DNA from: Flavobacterium microcysteis
GTDB lineage: Bacteria; Bacteroidota; Bacteroidia; Flavobacteriales; Flavobacteriaceae
Reading direction: 5' to 3'
Assembly (NCBI RefSeq): GCF_006385255.1
Contig: NZ_VFJE01000056.1
Coordinates: 558,001-622,000 of the forward strand
DNA: 64,000 nucleotides
Below are positions 33,255-41,940 of this stretch, piece by piece. Each line of letters begins with the position of its first letter. The first letter of the stretch is position 1. Made by a program: the position numbers and the translations under genes. The notes under the pieces are model-generated. The model saw only the letters and a list, made by a program, of their open reading frames with translations, searched no databases and was not told where the DNA came from.

Positions 33255-34256
33255 ATGAAAAAAGTATTAATAATCACGCATAGCCAGGATAATGAATCGA
33301 TAGAGACTGTTACAGAACAGCTAAAAAAATACAACATGAGAGCCATACGTTTTAATGTGGATTTGTATCCGTTACGCTATGGTCTCACCAGCAACTATGA
33401 GGACGGACAATGGAAAGTTTATCTCGACCATAATGGAGAAAGAGAGTCTTTACATGACATTGACGCATTATGGTACAGACGAAGCCATAATCTTGGAAGC
33501 GGTTTGAGTAGCGTGCTTGAGGGCGAATACTTGTCCTCGGCTCATGGTGAAATAAGAACCACGCTTTTTGGTATGCTGGAAAGCATGAATTGTTTTCAGA
33601 TAGGGAAATTCAGCCAATATAGAAGACTGGACAGCAAAGAGGAGCAAATGAAAATTGCTTCTTCGCTAGGATTAAAAATCCCGGAAACATGCATTACAAA
33701 TAATCCTGATGAAGCAAAAAAGTTTGTGCGCTCACATCCCAAAGGAGCTATAACCAAAATGCAAAGTTCTTTTGCCATTGATAGAGGAGGTGTTGAGCAT
33801 GTAGTTTTTACAAATGTCATAACGGAAGACAATCTGGATGCGATTGACAGTTTGCAGTATTGCCCGATGCAGTTTCAAGAGAAACTCGAAAAACAAAAAG
33901 AACTTCGGATAACCATAGTGGGTGATGCTGTTTTTTCTTTTGCGGTAGATTCCCAAAAATTGGACAACGCTAAAATTGATTGGCGTCGTGAAGGAGTTGA
34001 GCTGCTGGATAAATGGGAACCTTATGATTTGCCGCAGCCTATAAAAGAAAAATTATTGAAGATGATGGACATCTATCAGGTTAATTATGGTGCCATTGAC
34101 ATTATTGTCACTCCAGATGATGAACATTATTTCCTGGAAATAAATTCAGCAGGAGAATTCTTCTGGCTCGATCGCCTAATTGATGGCGCAATCTCCAACC
34201 AAATCGCCAAAGTCTTATCAGGAGAAGCACCCAGACGCTACACACCTGTCCTATAA
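33255..34256 (+). CDS. MvdD-like ATP-grasp ligase (graspetide maturase)
   Basis: A 333-residue protein; the ATG at 33255 (MKKVLIITHSQDNESIETV) was chosen because the family begins there, although an in-frame ATG lies upstream inside the previous gene. It shares the layout of its neighbour: DALWYRRS in the N-terminal domain, KMQSSFAIDRG near the nucleotide site, YCPMQFQEKLEKQKELRI, NYGAIDIIV and FLEINSAGEFFW. THSQDNESIE resembles MvdD/MdnC, the ester-forming enzymes. It acts on the precursor encoded at 31920. No transporter or acetyltransferase gene follows, so the cluster is minimal. Confidence 0.87.
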   Translation: MKKVLIITHSQDNESIETVTEQLKKYNMRAIRFNVDLYPLRYGLTSNYEDGQWKVYLDHNGERESLHDIDALWYRRSHNLGSGLSSVLEGEYLSSAHGEIRTTLFGMLESMNCFQIGKFSQYRRLDSKEEQMKIASSLGLKIPETCITNNPDEAKKFVRSHPKGAITKMQSSFAIDRGGVEHVVFTNVITEDNLDAIDSLQYCPMQFQEKLEKQKELRITIVGDAVFSFAVDSQKLDNAKIDWRREGVELLDKWEPYDLPQPIKEKLLKMMDIYQVNYGAIDIIVTPDDEHYFLEINSAGEFFWLDRLIDGAISNQIAKVLSGEAPRRYTPVL

Positions 34257-34260
34257 CACA

Positions 34261-34291
34261 AAAAAACCGGCTTGATAAAGCCGGTTTTTTT
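34261..34291 (+). terminator. Terminator of the graspetide cluster
   Basis: AAAAAACCGGCTT and AAGCCGGTTTTTT enclose a GATA loop with a T tract: a perfect hairpin 5 bp after the stop of the second ligase. Confidence 0.93.
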
Positions 34292-34296
34292 GTCTC

Positions 34297-34396
34297 CTCA
34301 ACTCCCCACTACCCATTATCAATTATCGACTGTCAACTATCCACTATCCACTATCCACTCCCAACTATCCACTGTCAATTATCAACTATCAACTAG
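34297..34396. repeat. Degenerate heptamer repeat tract (CAACTAT/CCACTAT)
   Basis: About 100 bases built of units of mostly 7 bases, such as CAACTAT, CCACTAT, CAATTAT and CGACTGT, giving a run with almost no G on this strand. There is no conserved spacer or palindrome as in CRISPR. It lies between the terminator and the promoter of the GSCFA gene. Similar ACTATC-type arrays occur between genes in other flavobacteria. Confidence 0.8.
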
Positions 34397-34401
34397 TTCC
34401 C

Positions 34402-34409
34402 TATCTTTG
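34402..34409 (+). promoter_or_regulatory. -7 box before the GSCFA gene
   Basis: TATCTTTG, an exact TAnnTTTG, ends 19 bp before the ATG. It abuts the heptamer repeat tract. Confidence 0.68.
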
Positions 34410-34428
34410 TGCTTAAAATTCTCAACAA

Positions 34429-35376
34429 ATGCAATTCACTACTCCTATTCCAATACCAAAGAGTCACCATCCGATAGGCTATGGTTCAAAGATTGTTTCG
34501 TTAGGCTCGTGCTTTGCCGAGAATATGGGGAACAAGCTGGATTATTTTAAATTCCAGAACATAACCAATCCTTTTGGGATTTTGTTCCATCCGTTGGCAT
34601 TAAATAAAATAATACAGAAAGCAATTCAGCAGGAATCATTTACAGAAGAAGATATTTTTTTTCATAATGAAAGATGGCATTCTTTTGATGTGCATTCTGA
34701 ATTGAGCCACTCAGATAAAACAGCGTTTTTAGAAAACCTTAATTCGAACTTAGTATTTCTGCATAATGCGTTACAGGAAAGCAATCACGTTACAATCACT
34801 TTAGGAACCTCGTGGGTCTATCGAAAAATTGAAACGGATACAATTGTTGCGAATTGCCATAAAGTGCCACAGGCGGCTTTTAAAAAAGAATTGCTTACTG
34901 TTTCACAGATTAAAGAGAGCCTTTTAGAAATCATAGAAACTGTTTTGGCTTTCAATCCAAAAGCCAATCTAATTTTTACGGTTTCTCCGGTACGCCATAT
35001 CAAAGACGGTTTTGTTGAAAACCAATGGAGTAAGGCCAATCTGATTTCAGGTCTTCATGAAGTCATTCATGCTACAGATAACACATATTATTTTCCAAGT
35101 TATGAGATCATGATGGATGAGCTGCGTGATTACCGTTTTTATGCGGAAGACATGATCCATCCAAGTTCGCTTGCGATTGACTACATCTGGAAACGATTTG
35201 CTGAAACCTGGATTTCTGAAGATGCTTTTCTGGCAATGCAAGAAGTTGACAATATTCGAAAAGGCTTAAGTCACAGGTCTTTTAACCCGGAATCAGAACA
35301 ACACCAAAAATTTTTAGAAAGTCTTCAAAATAAGATACTGGTTTTGCAATCCAAATATCCTTTTATGGAGTTTTGA
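34429..35376 (+). CDS. GSCFA-domain protein
   Basis: A 315-residue protein with the sequence GSKIVSLGSCFAENMG (residues about 21-36), which names the GSCFA family. The family is SGNH-hydrolase-like and the GSC segment corresponds to block I; FTVSPVRHIKDG and DMIHPSSLAIDYIW, with a possible Asp/His pair, resemble the later blocks. It may be an esterase or acyltransferase; the substrate is unknown. It has its own promoter and is not obviously part of the graspetide cluster although it follows it. Confidence 0.9.
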   Translation: MQFTTPIPIPKSHHPIGYGSKIVSLGSCFAENMGNKLDYFKFQNITNPFGILFHPLALNKIIQKAIQQESFTEEDIFFHNERWHSFDVHSELSHSDKTAFLENLNSNLVFLHNALQESNHVTITLGTSWVYRKIETDTIVANCHKVPQAAFKKELLTVSQIKESLLEIIETVLAFNPKANLIFTVSPVRHIKDGFVENQWSKANLISGLHEVIHATDNTYYFPSYEIMMDELRDYRFYAEDMIHPSSLAIDYIWKRFAETWISEDAFLAMQEVDNIRKGLSHRSFNPESEQHQKFLESLQNKILVLQSKYPFMEF

Positions 35377-35402
35377 GATAGTAATGAGTTCATTTTTATA
35401 AG

Positions 35403-35430
35403 AATACGGCAGATGCCGTATTTTTTTTTG
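35403..35430 (+). terminator. Terminator after GSCFA gene
   Basis: AATACGGC and GCCGTATT form a perfect 8-bp stem around AGAT and are followed by a T tract. Confidence 0.88.
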
Positions 35431-35479
35431 CTTGGAATAAAAGGAATTTTGGAGTGTTAAACCTAAAAAATAATTTATT

Positions 35480-35959
35480 ATGAAACCAACAACTTTACTT
35501 TCAAAACTGGCTATCGTATTCCTTTTTTTTCTTGGCACGACAGCTTTCTCCCAAAATTTGGTTCCGGCAGAAAACCTGACTCCGGCACTTTTAAAACAGA
35601 CCTTTGAAAATGCGTATATCAAAGTACTGGAAACCCAAAATGAGTTTATCAAGGTACAAGACACGTATGATGTCTTTATTGATGTCGATCCTTCAAAAAG
35701 ATATGTTTGTTTCAGCAGTTCGTATTCTTTGGTTGCCGGTACTTCCCAAAAAGATGCTTTGGAATTGATGAACCAGCTGAATACGGAAATCATTCTGGTA
35801 AAAAGTTATTATATCGAAAAGAACAACTCGATTAATTACATAGCCTATTTCTGGACAGAAAGAGGATTTAATCCGCAGTCCATGATCAGTGCTTTCAAGA
35901 TGTATGTTTCTGCACTAACGCTTTCACTTCAAAAAGACTCTAAGAAGCTTATAAAGTAA
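35480..35959 (+). CDS. Secreted protein of unknown function
   Basis: A 159-residue protein with a signal peptide (1-25, ending TTAFSQ). The mature part has alternating strands and helices (YDVFIDVDPSKRYVCFSSSYSL, ALELMNQLNTEIILVKSYYI, ISAFKMYVSALTLSL), a pattern resembling YbjN-like domains. That comparison is tentative. It stands alone with no cotranscribed neighbour. Confidence 0.8.
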   Translation: MKPTTLLSKLAIVFLFFLGTTAFSQNLVPAENLTPALLKQTFENAYIKVLETQNEFIKVQDTYDVFIDVDPSKRYVCFSSSYSLVAGTSQKDALELMNQLNTEIILVKSYYIEKNNSINYIAYFWTERGFNPQSMISAFKMYVSALTLSLQKDSKKLIK

Positions 35960-36023
35960 GGTAAATGCCTTATCACTACCATTGTAAACAAACTTCAATA
36001 ACTAACCATAAATTATGTAAATT

Positions 36024-36524
36024 ATGAAAACATTAAAAACACTTGGAGCAATGTGCCTTTTGGCAACAATTCTATTCTCATGCAGTAGCGATGACAGTAA
36101 CAGTCCGTCAGGAGGAGGCTATTCTTTAAAAGCAAAGGTAAATGGTGCTAATTATTCGAATTCCAATCATTTTGATCCGATGGCGGTGATTACAAACAAT
36201 ATTCTGGTCATTCAAAGTAGTGATAATGGTGGAAACTCGATCCAGATTCAAGTCATGAATTATGAAGGAGTTGGAAGCTATACTTCAGGGAACAATAACC
36301 TTATGGCAGGTTATATTAATTATCTGAAAGCAGGTGCTACGGTAGGCCAATTCAAAACTTTTACTTCGGTTCGAGGTGATGGTTTGGTCGAAATTACTGA
36401 AGTGACAGCTACGCATGTTAAAGGGACTTTTTCCGCAACTGCACCGGAGAATATTTCAAACCCGACAGAAAGCGTCGAGATTACCGAAGGAACGTTCACA
36501 GCAAAAATCCAAGAGGCTCAATAA
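36024..36524 (+). CDS. Lipoprotein of unknown function (DUF6252-like)
   Basis: A 166-residue protein with a lipoprotein signal peptide, the lipidation Cys in LFSCSS (about residue 20) and an acidic Ser-rich linker. The mature domain (about 35-166) is all-beta: YSLKAKVNGANYSNS, NSIQIQVMNYEG and VTATHVKGTFSA, similar to Bacteroidota proteins annotated as DUF6252. It is monocistronic; the function is unknown. Confidence 0.8.
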   Translation: MKTLKTLGAMCLLATILFSCSSDDSNSPSGGGYSLKAKVNGANYSNSNHFDPMAVITNNILVIQSSDNGGNSIQIQVMNYEGVGSYTSGNNNLMAGYINYLKAGATVGQFKTFTSVRGDGLVEITEVTATHVKGTFSATAPENISNPTESVEITEGTFTAKIQEAQ

Positions 36525-36571
36525 AGTAAAACGCACTCATAATCTAACACAACAATAAAAGTTGTTGACTT

Positions 36572-36628
36572 GTCCTTTTCAGGCCGCAGCGGGAAAAAAT
36601 AGTTTTGTGCGTCTGGAAAGGACTTTTT
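36572..36628 (+). terminator. Long-loop inverted repeat followed by T run
   Basis: GTCCTTTTCAG (36572-36582) and CTGGAAAGGAC (36613-36623) are complementary except for one G-T pair and are followed by TTTTT. The 30-base loop is unusually long for a terminator. A small hairpin (CAACAA, TAAAAG, TTGTTG) at 36550-36567 precedes it. ACGCAC at 36531-36536 also matches GTGCGT at 36607-36612. Confidence 0.5.
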
Positions 36629-36700
36629 CAATATAAGGCAAAAATTATTTTGTATATTTAAAGAGCCCAAACTGTTTTTTGTCTGTTATATACTGAAACT

Positions 36701-38665
36701 ATGCATTTAAAAACTAAATTCATTTTGGCGGCTTTCTTCCTGTTTGGAACTATTTCTGGTTTCAGCCAAGCCAATAAAACAAAAATCGACAGCTTAAAAA
36801 AGCAGATTTATTCCAAAAGCAGCGTTTCAAAAGCCAAGTCGCTTATTCTGCTTTCGGATGAATTATTAAGCTCCAATCCTAAAAATTCGTTGTTATATGC
36901 CCAAGAGGCGTTGAGAACTTCACAAGACATCAAAAACGACAGTCTGATTTCTGTAAGTTATAACAGTATTGCCTTAAATCATGAAAACCGAAGCAAACTG
37001 GATTCGGCGCTTTTTTATCATAAGAAAGCACTGGCAATCCGTGTCAAATTGAAAGACCAAATCGGAACAGCAGATTCTTTCAATAACATGGGAATTTGCC
37101 TCGATCAGCAAGGAAAATTTCAGGAAGCATTGGAAAACTATTTCAAAGCCCTGAAAATATATGAAAGGAAAAAAGACAGTGAAAAAATAGCGATGACCTA
37201 TGTAAACATCGGAATCGTCTATAAAACCCAAAAAGAATACGAAAAATCGCTGGATTATTATAAAAGAGCAAATGCCATCTATGCCCGAAACAAATCGGAA
37301 TTTGGTTTTGCAGCTACGTCAGGCAATATCGGTTCTGTCCTGATCGATTTCAAGGAATTCAGGGAATCCATACGCTATTCCGAATTGGCAATAGAAGGCT
37401 ACCAAAAATTGGGTTATGAAAGGTATGTGGGTTATCCTATTTCTAATATGGCGATTGCTTATGATAGCCTGAAAGAATATGGCAAAGCGGAAGAATTTTA
37501 CCTTCAGGCCATAAATTTGCACAAGAAATTTCAGAATGATTATGAAATAGGCAATATCTCGAATGCATATTCCAGAAGTCTAAACAAGCAGTCAAAGTTT
37601 CAGGAAAGCATTCGTATTTCTGAAGAAGCTTTAGGCTATATAAAAAAGGCGAAATTATTTCCTTTAGAGGTCAATACCTTAAACAATTTGGCTAACGCAT
37701 ATGCAGGAGTTGGAAATTATTTAAAAGCCTATGAGTTGTCAAATGCCTATTCTAAAGGTAGAGATGCGCTTTTTGAAGAAGAAAAAACCAAAGCGGTTTT
37801 TGAATTGGAAACCCAATACGAAACAGAAAAAAAGGAAAGAGAGATTCTTGTGCAGAGAGCGAAAATTGCTGAAAATGAATTGAAAATTGAACGCAAAAAT
37901 CTCATGATTATGGCGTTTGTATTTCTGTTGCTGCTTTCGATATTGATGGGATGGCAGTTTTTCAATCGACAGAAGCTAAAAAATCAGCAACTTCAAAAAG
38001 AGAATGAATTAAAAGATGCACTCTTAAAAATTGAGACCCAAAATAAATTACAAGAACAGAGACTCCGAATTTCAAGAGACTTACACGACAACATAGGTGC
38101 ACAGCTGACCTTTATCATTTCTTCGATAGACAACCTTAAATATGGCTTCCGGATTGAGGATGAAAAGTTGCAAAACAGACTGACGGGAATCAGTGAATTT
38201 ACCAAAGAAACCATTTATGAATTACGGGATACGATTTGGGCGATGAATATGAACCAAATCACTTTTGAGGATTTGAAATCAAGGATATCGAACTTTATAG
38301 ATAATGCTAAAATCTCGTCTATCGGAATTGATTTTCGGTTTGTTTATTCTAATGATAATCTCAATAAAAAATCATTTACATCTGTTGAAGGAATGAACAT
38401 ATACAGGATTATCCAGGAAGCAGTAAACAATGCTATAAAACATTCTGAGGCTAGCAAAATAGCTGTAACGATTGATGGGGATGAGACTAAATTAGCTATA
38501 GAAGTAACCGATAATGGTAAAGGATTCGATTTAGAAACTACTAATGACGGCAACGGATTGAATAATATCCGAAAAAGAGCTAAAGAAATTGGAGGAGAAA
38601 CTGAACTTAATTCTACACCGGGCGAGGGAACAGTTATGAAACTATTTCTTCCGCAACAGGCGTAA
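36701..38665 (+). CDS. TPR-containing sensor histidine kinase (HisKA_3/LytS-NarX type)
   Basis: A 654-residue protein with a signal peptide (1-24), TPR repeats in the periplasmic part (about 40-370, such as LDSALFYHKKALAI and FQEALENYFKALKIYER), a coiled coil, and one transmembrane segment (about 398-418). The HisKA_3 dimerisation/phosphoacceptor motif is RISRDLHDNIGAQL with H462. The HATPase_c domain (about 555-652) has N- and G-boxes NNAIKHS, DNGKGFD and GNGLNNIRKRA. It phosphorylates the response regulator encoded 16 bp downstream. The signal is unknown; TPRs suggest protein-protein sensing. Confidence 0.94.
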   Translation: MHLKTKFILAAFFLFGTISGFSQANKTKIDSLKKQIYSKSSVSKAKSLILLSDELLSSNPKNSLLYAQEALRTSQDIKNDSLISVSYNSIALNHENRSKLDSALFYHKKALAIRVKLKDQIGTADSFNNMGICLDQQGKFQEALENYFKALKIYERKKDSEKIAMTYVNIGIVYKTQKEYEKSLDYYKRANAIYARNKSEFGFAATSGNIGSVLIDFKEFRESIRYSELAIEGYQKLGYERYVGYPISNMAIAYDSLKEYGKAEEFYLQAINLHKKFQNDYEIGNISNAYSRSLNKQSKFQESIRISEEALGYIKKAKLFPLEVNTLNNLANAYAGVGNYLKAYELSNAYSKGRDALFEEEKTKAVFELETQYETEKKEREILVQRAKIAENELKIERKNLMIMAFVFLLLLSILMGWQFFNRQKLKNQQLQKENELKDALLKIETQNKLQEQRLRISRDLHDNIGAQLTFIISSIDNLKYGFRIEDEKLQNRLTGISEFTKETIYELRDTIWAMNMNQITFEDLKSRISNFIDNAKISSIGIDFRFVYSNDNLNKKSFTSVEGMNIYRIIQEAVNNAIKHSEASKIAVTIDGDETKLAIEVTDNGKGFDLETTNDGNGLNNIRKRAKEIGGETELNSTPGEGTVMKLFLPQQA

Positions 38666-38680
38666 CCAAAAACAAACACC

Positions 38681-39328
38681 ATGTCCATCAAGATAGCTAT
38701 AGCAGACGATAATTATTTTTTACAGAAAACCATTGTAGAAAAATTGTCTTTTTTTACTGAATTGCAGTGCCGCTTTACAGCGCTGAACGGAAAAGAATTG
38801 CTTGAAAAATTAGAAGCCAACCACAATATCGATTTGATACTGATGGATATAGAAATGCCTGAAATGGATGGTATAGAAGCCACGGAGCGTATAAAGAATA
38901 AATACCCTCATATCAAGATTATTATGCTGACTGTTTTTGATAATGATGAAAATATTTTTAATGCCATAAAAGTGGGTGCTGATGGTTATTTGCTAAAAGA
39001 AGTTAACGCAAAAGATTTGTGCCAGGGCATAGTGGAGACAATGAATGGAGGTGCGGCAATGAATCCGTCGATTGCCTTAAAAACATTGAAACTGCTTAGG
39101 AATCCGATAGAATTTGAACGAAAAAGCGCAGATGAAATCAAACTCACAACACGGGAAATTGAAGTTCTGGAACAGCTGAGCAAGGGTTTGAGTTATAATG
39201 TCATAGCTGATAATCTTATCCTTTCGCCCGGGACGGTGAGAAAACATATTGAAAATATTTACGGCAAGCTGCAGGTACACAACAAGATTGAAGCCATTGA
39301 AAAAGCCAAGAACAACAAGCTCATATAA
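38681..39328 (+). CDS. LuxR-type response regulator (NarL/FixJ family)
   Basis: A 215-residue protein with a receiver domain (1-120; acidic pocket DD at 9-10, phosphorylated D56 in MDIEMP, conserved Thr/Lys in LTVFD and YLLKE) and a C-terminal LuxR helix-turn-helix (about 150-212; LTTREIEVLEQLSKGLSYN, SPGTVRKHIENIYGKL). Partner of the TPR kinase. Targets are not visible in the window. Confidence 0.95.
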   Translation: MSIKIAIADDNYFLQKTIVEKLSFFTELQCRFTALNGKELLEKLEANHNIDLILMDIEMPEMDGIEATERIKNKYPHIKIIMLTVFDNDENIFNAIKVGADGYLLKEVNAKDLCQGIVETMNGGAAMNPSIALKTLKLLRNPIEFERKSADEIKLTTREIEVLEQLSKGLSYNVIADNLILSPGTVRKHIENIYGKLQVHNKIEAIEKAKNNKLI

Positions 39329-39382
39329 ATTAAAATCTTTGCATGGCATTATTAAAATTCTGTAACTTTATAGAAAAAAGTA

Positions 39383-39994
39383 ATGCGAAGAATCCTCATT
39401 TATGCCGGAGTAGTTGTACTAGTTATTTTAGCCTTTCGTTTTTGCGAATTCAAAAAAGACGACAGTTCGACTATAGAATATGATACCAATCTTATCCAGG
39501 AACGGATCGTAAATGTTGGCAAGCTGATTGTTACCGAAGGGCATTTTGCCGAAGTGCTTACCTATAAAGACCAGGAGAAATATTTGATGGATTTGATATC
39601 TTTTGAGAAAAAAGCGCTTGTCATTGTAAATGCCGATGTGACTGTTTCTTATGACCTACGACAGATGAAGTATGATGTTGATGAAAAGAATAAAACAATA
39701 ACAATCAAATACATTCCCAAAGAGGAAATAAAAATAAATCCCGATATCAAGTTCTATGATATCAACCAGAGCCGTATGAATCCTTTTACCGGTGACGATT
39801 ACAACAAAATCAATAAGTCTGTAAAAGCCAATCTGGCTAAAAAAATAGAAAAATCATCATTGAAAACGAATGCCCAGAATCGCTTGATTAGCGAGCTTTC
39901 CAAAATATTGATTACGACCAATTCAATGGGATGGACATTGCGATATGACGGGCAGACTATAAATGAAGAATCGATTGACAAAGTCTTGCTTTAG
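39383..39994 (+). CDS. DUF4230 membrane-anchored protein
   Basis: A 203-residue protein with an N-terminal transmembrane anchor (4-20) and a domain typical of DUF4230 (VNVGKLIVTEGHFAEVLTYKD near residue 45 and VIVNADVTVSYDL). The 54-bp gap after the response regulator makes cotranscription possible but not certain. The role is unknown. Confidence 0.88.
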   Translation: MRRILIYAGVVVLVILAFRFCEFKKDDSSTIEYDTNLIQERIVNVGKLIVTEGHFAEVLTYKDQEKYLMDLISFEKKALVIVNADVTVSYDLRQMKYDVDEKNKTITIKYIPKEEIKINPDIKFYDINQSRMNPFTGDDYNKINKSVKANLAKKIEKSSLKTNAQNRLISELSKILITTNSMGWTLRYDGQTINEESIDKVLL

Positions 39995-40024
39995 CCAATC
40001 GATTCCGTATTGTTTTCGTGTAGA

Positions 40025-41782
40025 TTAAACGCTTTCGTTCTCGAAGATTAATTCCAATCCGCCTGATATAAGGTGTGCCACTTCAGGACGACTTTGTTTT
40101 AGTTTTTCAAGATAAATAAGAACTTCCTGTAAGAAATCGGTTTGGTGATTCTTGTCAAGCAGTTCGGCTATTTCTACAGCCAAAAGCCAGTCTTTAGGAT
40201 GGTTTTCTTTTAGTATTTCAAAAGTCTTTTCGATAGTCATAAACGGAGTTTTTCCCTCACGCATATTTCTGATGTTCAGATAAAGGCTTTCCAATTCTTC
40301 TCTTTCTGAGCTTTTTTTAGCTTTAATAGTCTTGCTGGAAGGCACATGGCTCACTAGGTTAAAGCTTTTTACATCGGCTGGGCCAGAGAAAGCAGAAATC
40401 ACTTTTTTACCAACTGCCATATCATAAATTCCCCATTCCGGTTGGAAAAGAACAGTATCGTTATGGGTTACCGTACAATTTTTAAAACTAATCAGGATAA
40501 TTTTTCCTTGTATGTTTCTTGTTCCGGTAATAATTTCTCCTGTAACGGTAATATCACCCTGGAATTCAAGCGTAACACGTTCTCCTTCATAGATACCGTA
40601 TGCTTTCAGGTCTCTCGGACTCATATCTTCTATAGCCAGATTGATTCCTTTTAGCTTCCCGATCGGGCTTCCAAAACCTTCTGCATGGTAAGACGAAGAA
40701 TGTCCAACCAATTCTTTTTCTCTATAAGATAAAGCCGTTTCTCCGGTTGTTTGTACATAAACGGGTTTGCCTTCGCTTTCAATAACGTTGGTAAACACGC
40801 CGGAAACCTGTATTCCGGTGCTTAATTCAATCGTGCCTAAAGCTTTCGATTGTATTAATTTTTGCACGCCAGATAATCCTCCGGTTCTCAAAGCCATTGT
40901 ATTGGCAAATTCTTCCAATACCTGGTTTAGATGTGCAAAATCCGGAGTAACAAAAAGCTGTGGCTGTGGTTTTGTAATGTCAAAACTCTGGTAAGCAGCC
41001 GTAATATCGTAAGGAAACTTTTTTACATTATCAGTCATGCACCAGGTACTTTCTCCAATTGAGGAAAGCAATCCGGCACCATAAATTTTAGGGTTGTTGA
41101 TGTCGCCAATCAGTCCGTATTCTACTGTCCACCAATGCAGGTTTCTGATGAGTGCCATTTCAGACAATTCGCCCATGTCGTTTTGCAGGTCATCTACTCT
41201 TTTTTCGATAGCATCAATTTCGTCCTGAGGCGTTCCTTCGGCTTCTTTTAGGATAGAAAGAAGTCGGATGGCTTCATACATTTCATAATCTCTGGAAGAC
41301 GAAATAGCTTTACAGCCAATTTCACCAAACCGTCTAAGGTATTCGGCATATTCCGGATTGGCAATAATAGGAGCGTGGCCGGCACCTTCGTGGATAATAT
41401 CCGGAGCAGGCGTATATTCGATATGTTCTAATTGTCGGATGTCTGAAGCTATTACCAAAACATTGTAAGCCTGGAATTCCATAAAAGCATTAGGCGGGAT
41501 AAACCCGTCAACAGCTACAGCCGCCCATCCTATTTCTTTTAGGATGCGGTTCATTCCATACATATTTGGGATATTTTCTACCTCCAGTCCTGTTTTTTTC
41601 AGTCCGTCGAGATAAGAATTGTGCGCTACTTTTGAAAGATAATCCACATTTTTACGCATTACATAACGCCATACAGCCTGGTTGATAGGTGTATAGTCTT
41701 CGTAATCCTGCGGTTTTATAAATTGCTTTAAATGTTCAGGAAGTCGGTCAATTAATGGGTTGCTTTCAAATGCTGCATTCAT
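40025..41782 (-). CDS. Aromatic amino acid hydroxylase (phenylalanine 4-hydroxylase type)
   Basis: A 585-residue protein. The iron-binding motif is IIHEGAGHAP (two His) plus Glu in HWWTVEYGLIG, as in tetrahydropterin-dependent hydroxylases; IPPNAFMEFQAYNVLVIASDIR and the catalytic domain occupy about 1-340. The remaining approximately 245 residues are a C-terminal extension whose domain I cannot name, unlike the shorter enzymes of proteobacteria. The start at 41782 (MNAAFESNP) is preferred over an ATG 51 bp upstream because a -7-like AAGATTTG lies between them. Likely converts Phe to Tyr, though Tyr or Trp specificity is not excluded. Confidence 0.9.
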   Translation of the reverse strand: MNAAFESNPLIDRLPEHLKQFIKPQDYEDYTPINQAVWRYVMRKNVDYLSKVAHNSYLDGLKKTGLEVENIPNMYGMNRILKEIGWAAVAVDGFIPPNAFMEFQAYNVLVIASDIRQLEHIEYTPAPDIIHEGAGHAPIIANPEYAEYLRRFGEIGCKAISSSRDYEMYEAIRLLSILKEAEGTPQDEIDAIEKRVDDLQNDMGELSEMALIRNLHWWTVEYGLIGDINNPKIYGAGLLSSIGESTWCMTDNVKKFPYDITAAYQSFDITKPQPQLFVTPDFAHLNQVLEEFANTMALRTGGLSGVQKLIQSKALGTIELSTGIQVSGVFTNVIESEGKPVYVQTTGETALSYREKELVGHSSSYHAEGFGSPIGKLKGINLAIEDMSPRDLKAYGIYEGERVTLEFQGDITVTGEIITGTRNIQGKIILISFKNCTVTHNDTVLFQPEWGIYDMAVGKKVISAFSGPADVKSFNLVSHVPSSKTIKAKKSSEREELESLYLNIRNMREGKTPFMTIEKTFEILKENHPKDWLLAVEIAELLDKNHQTDFLQEVLIYLEKLKQSRPEVAHLISGGLELIFENESV

Positions 41783-41902
41783 GTTTTCAAACGTTGTAGT
41801 TTTTGTAAAATTACAAATCTTTACCAGAAACATGTCTTAAAAAAATATAAAAAAACAATCAGTAGGATTTGTGTTACGAATAACCTGATAAGCAGGCGAT
41901 AA

Positions 41903-41930
41903 AAAAAACCGCAATCTTTTTGCGGTTTTT
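41903..41930 (-). terminator. Terminator of the DUF4136 gene
   Basis: AAAAACCGCAA and TTGCGGTTTTT form a hairpin with A and T runs, just downstream of the leftward lipoprotein gene. Confidence 0.82.
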
Positions 41931-41940
41931 AAATAGATGT

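Noticed and set aside
34297..34396. Possible CRISPR array
   Set aside because: Units are 7 bases, degenerate and without spacers or a leader; no cas genes are in the window.
34429..35376. GSCFA gene as part of the graspetide cluster
   Set aside because: A strong terminator, a repeat tract and its own promoter separate it from the ligases, and the family is widespread in Bacteroidota without such clusters.
41783..41833. Upstream ATG of the aromatic amino acid hydroxylase
   Set aside because: The sequence it adds contains a -7-like box just before the downstream ATG, and the added residues do not resemble the family N-terminus.
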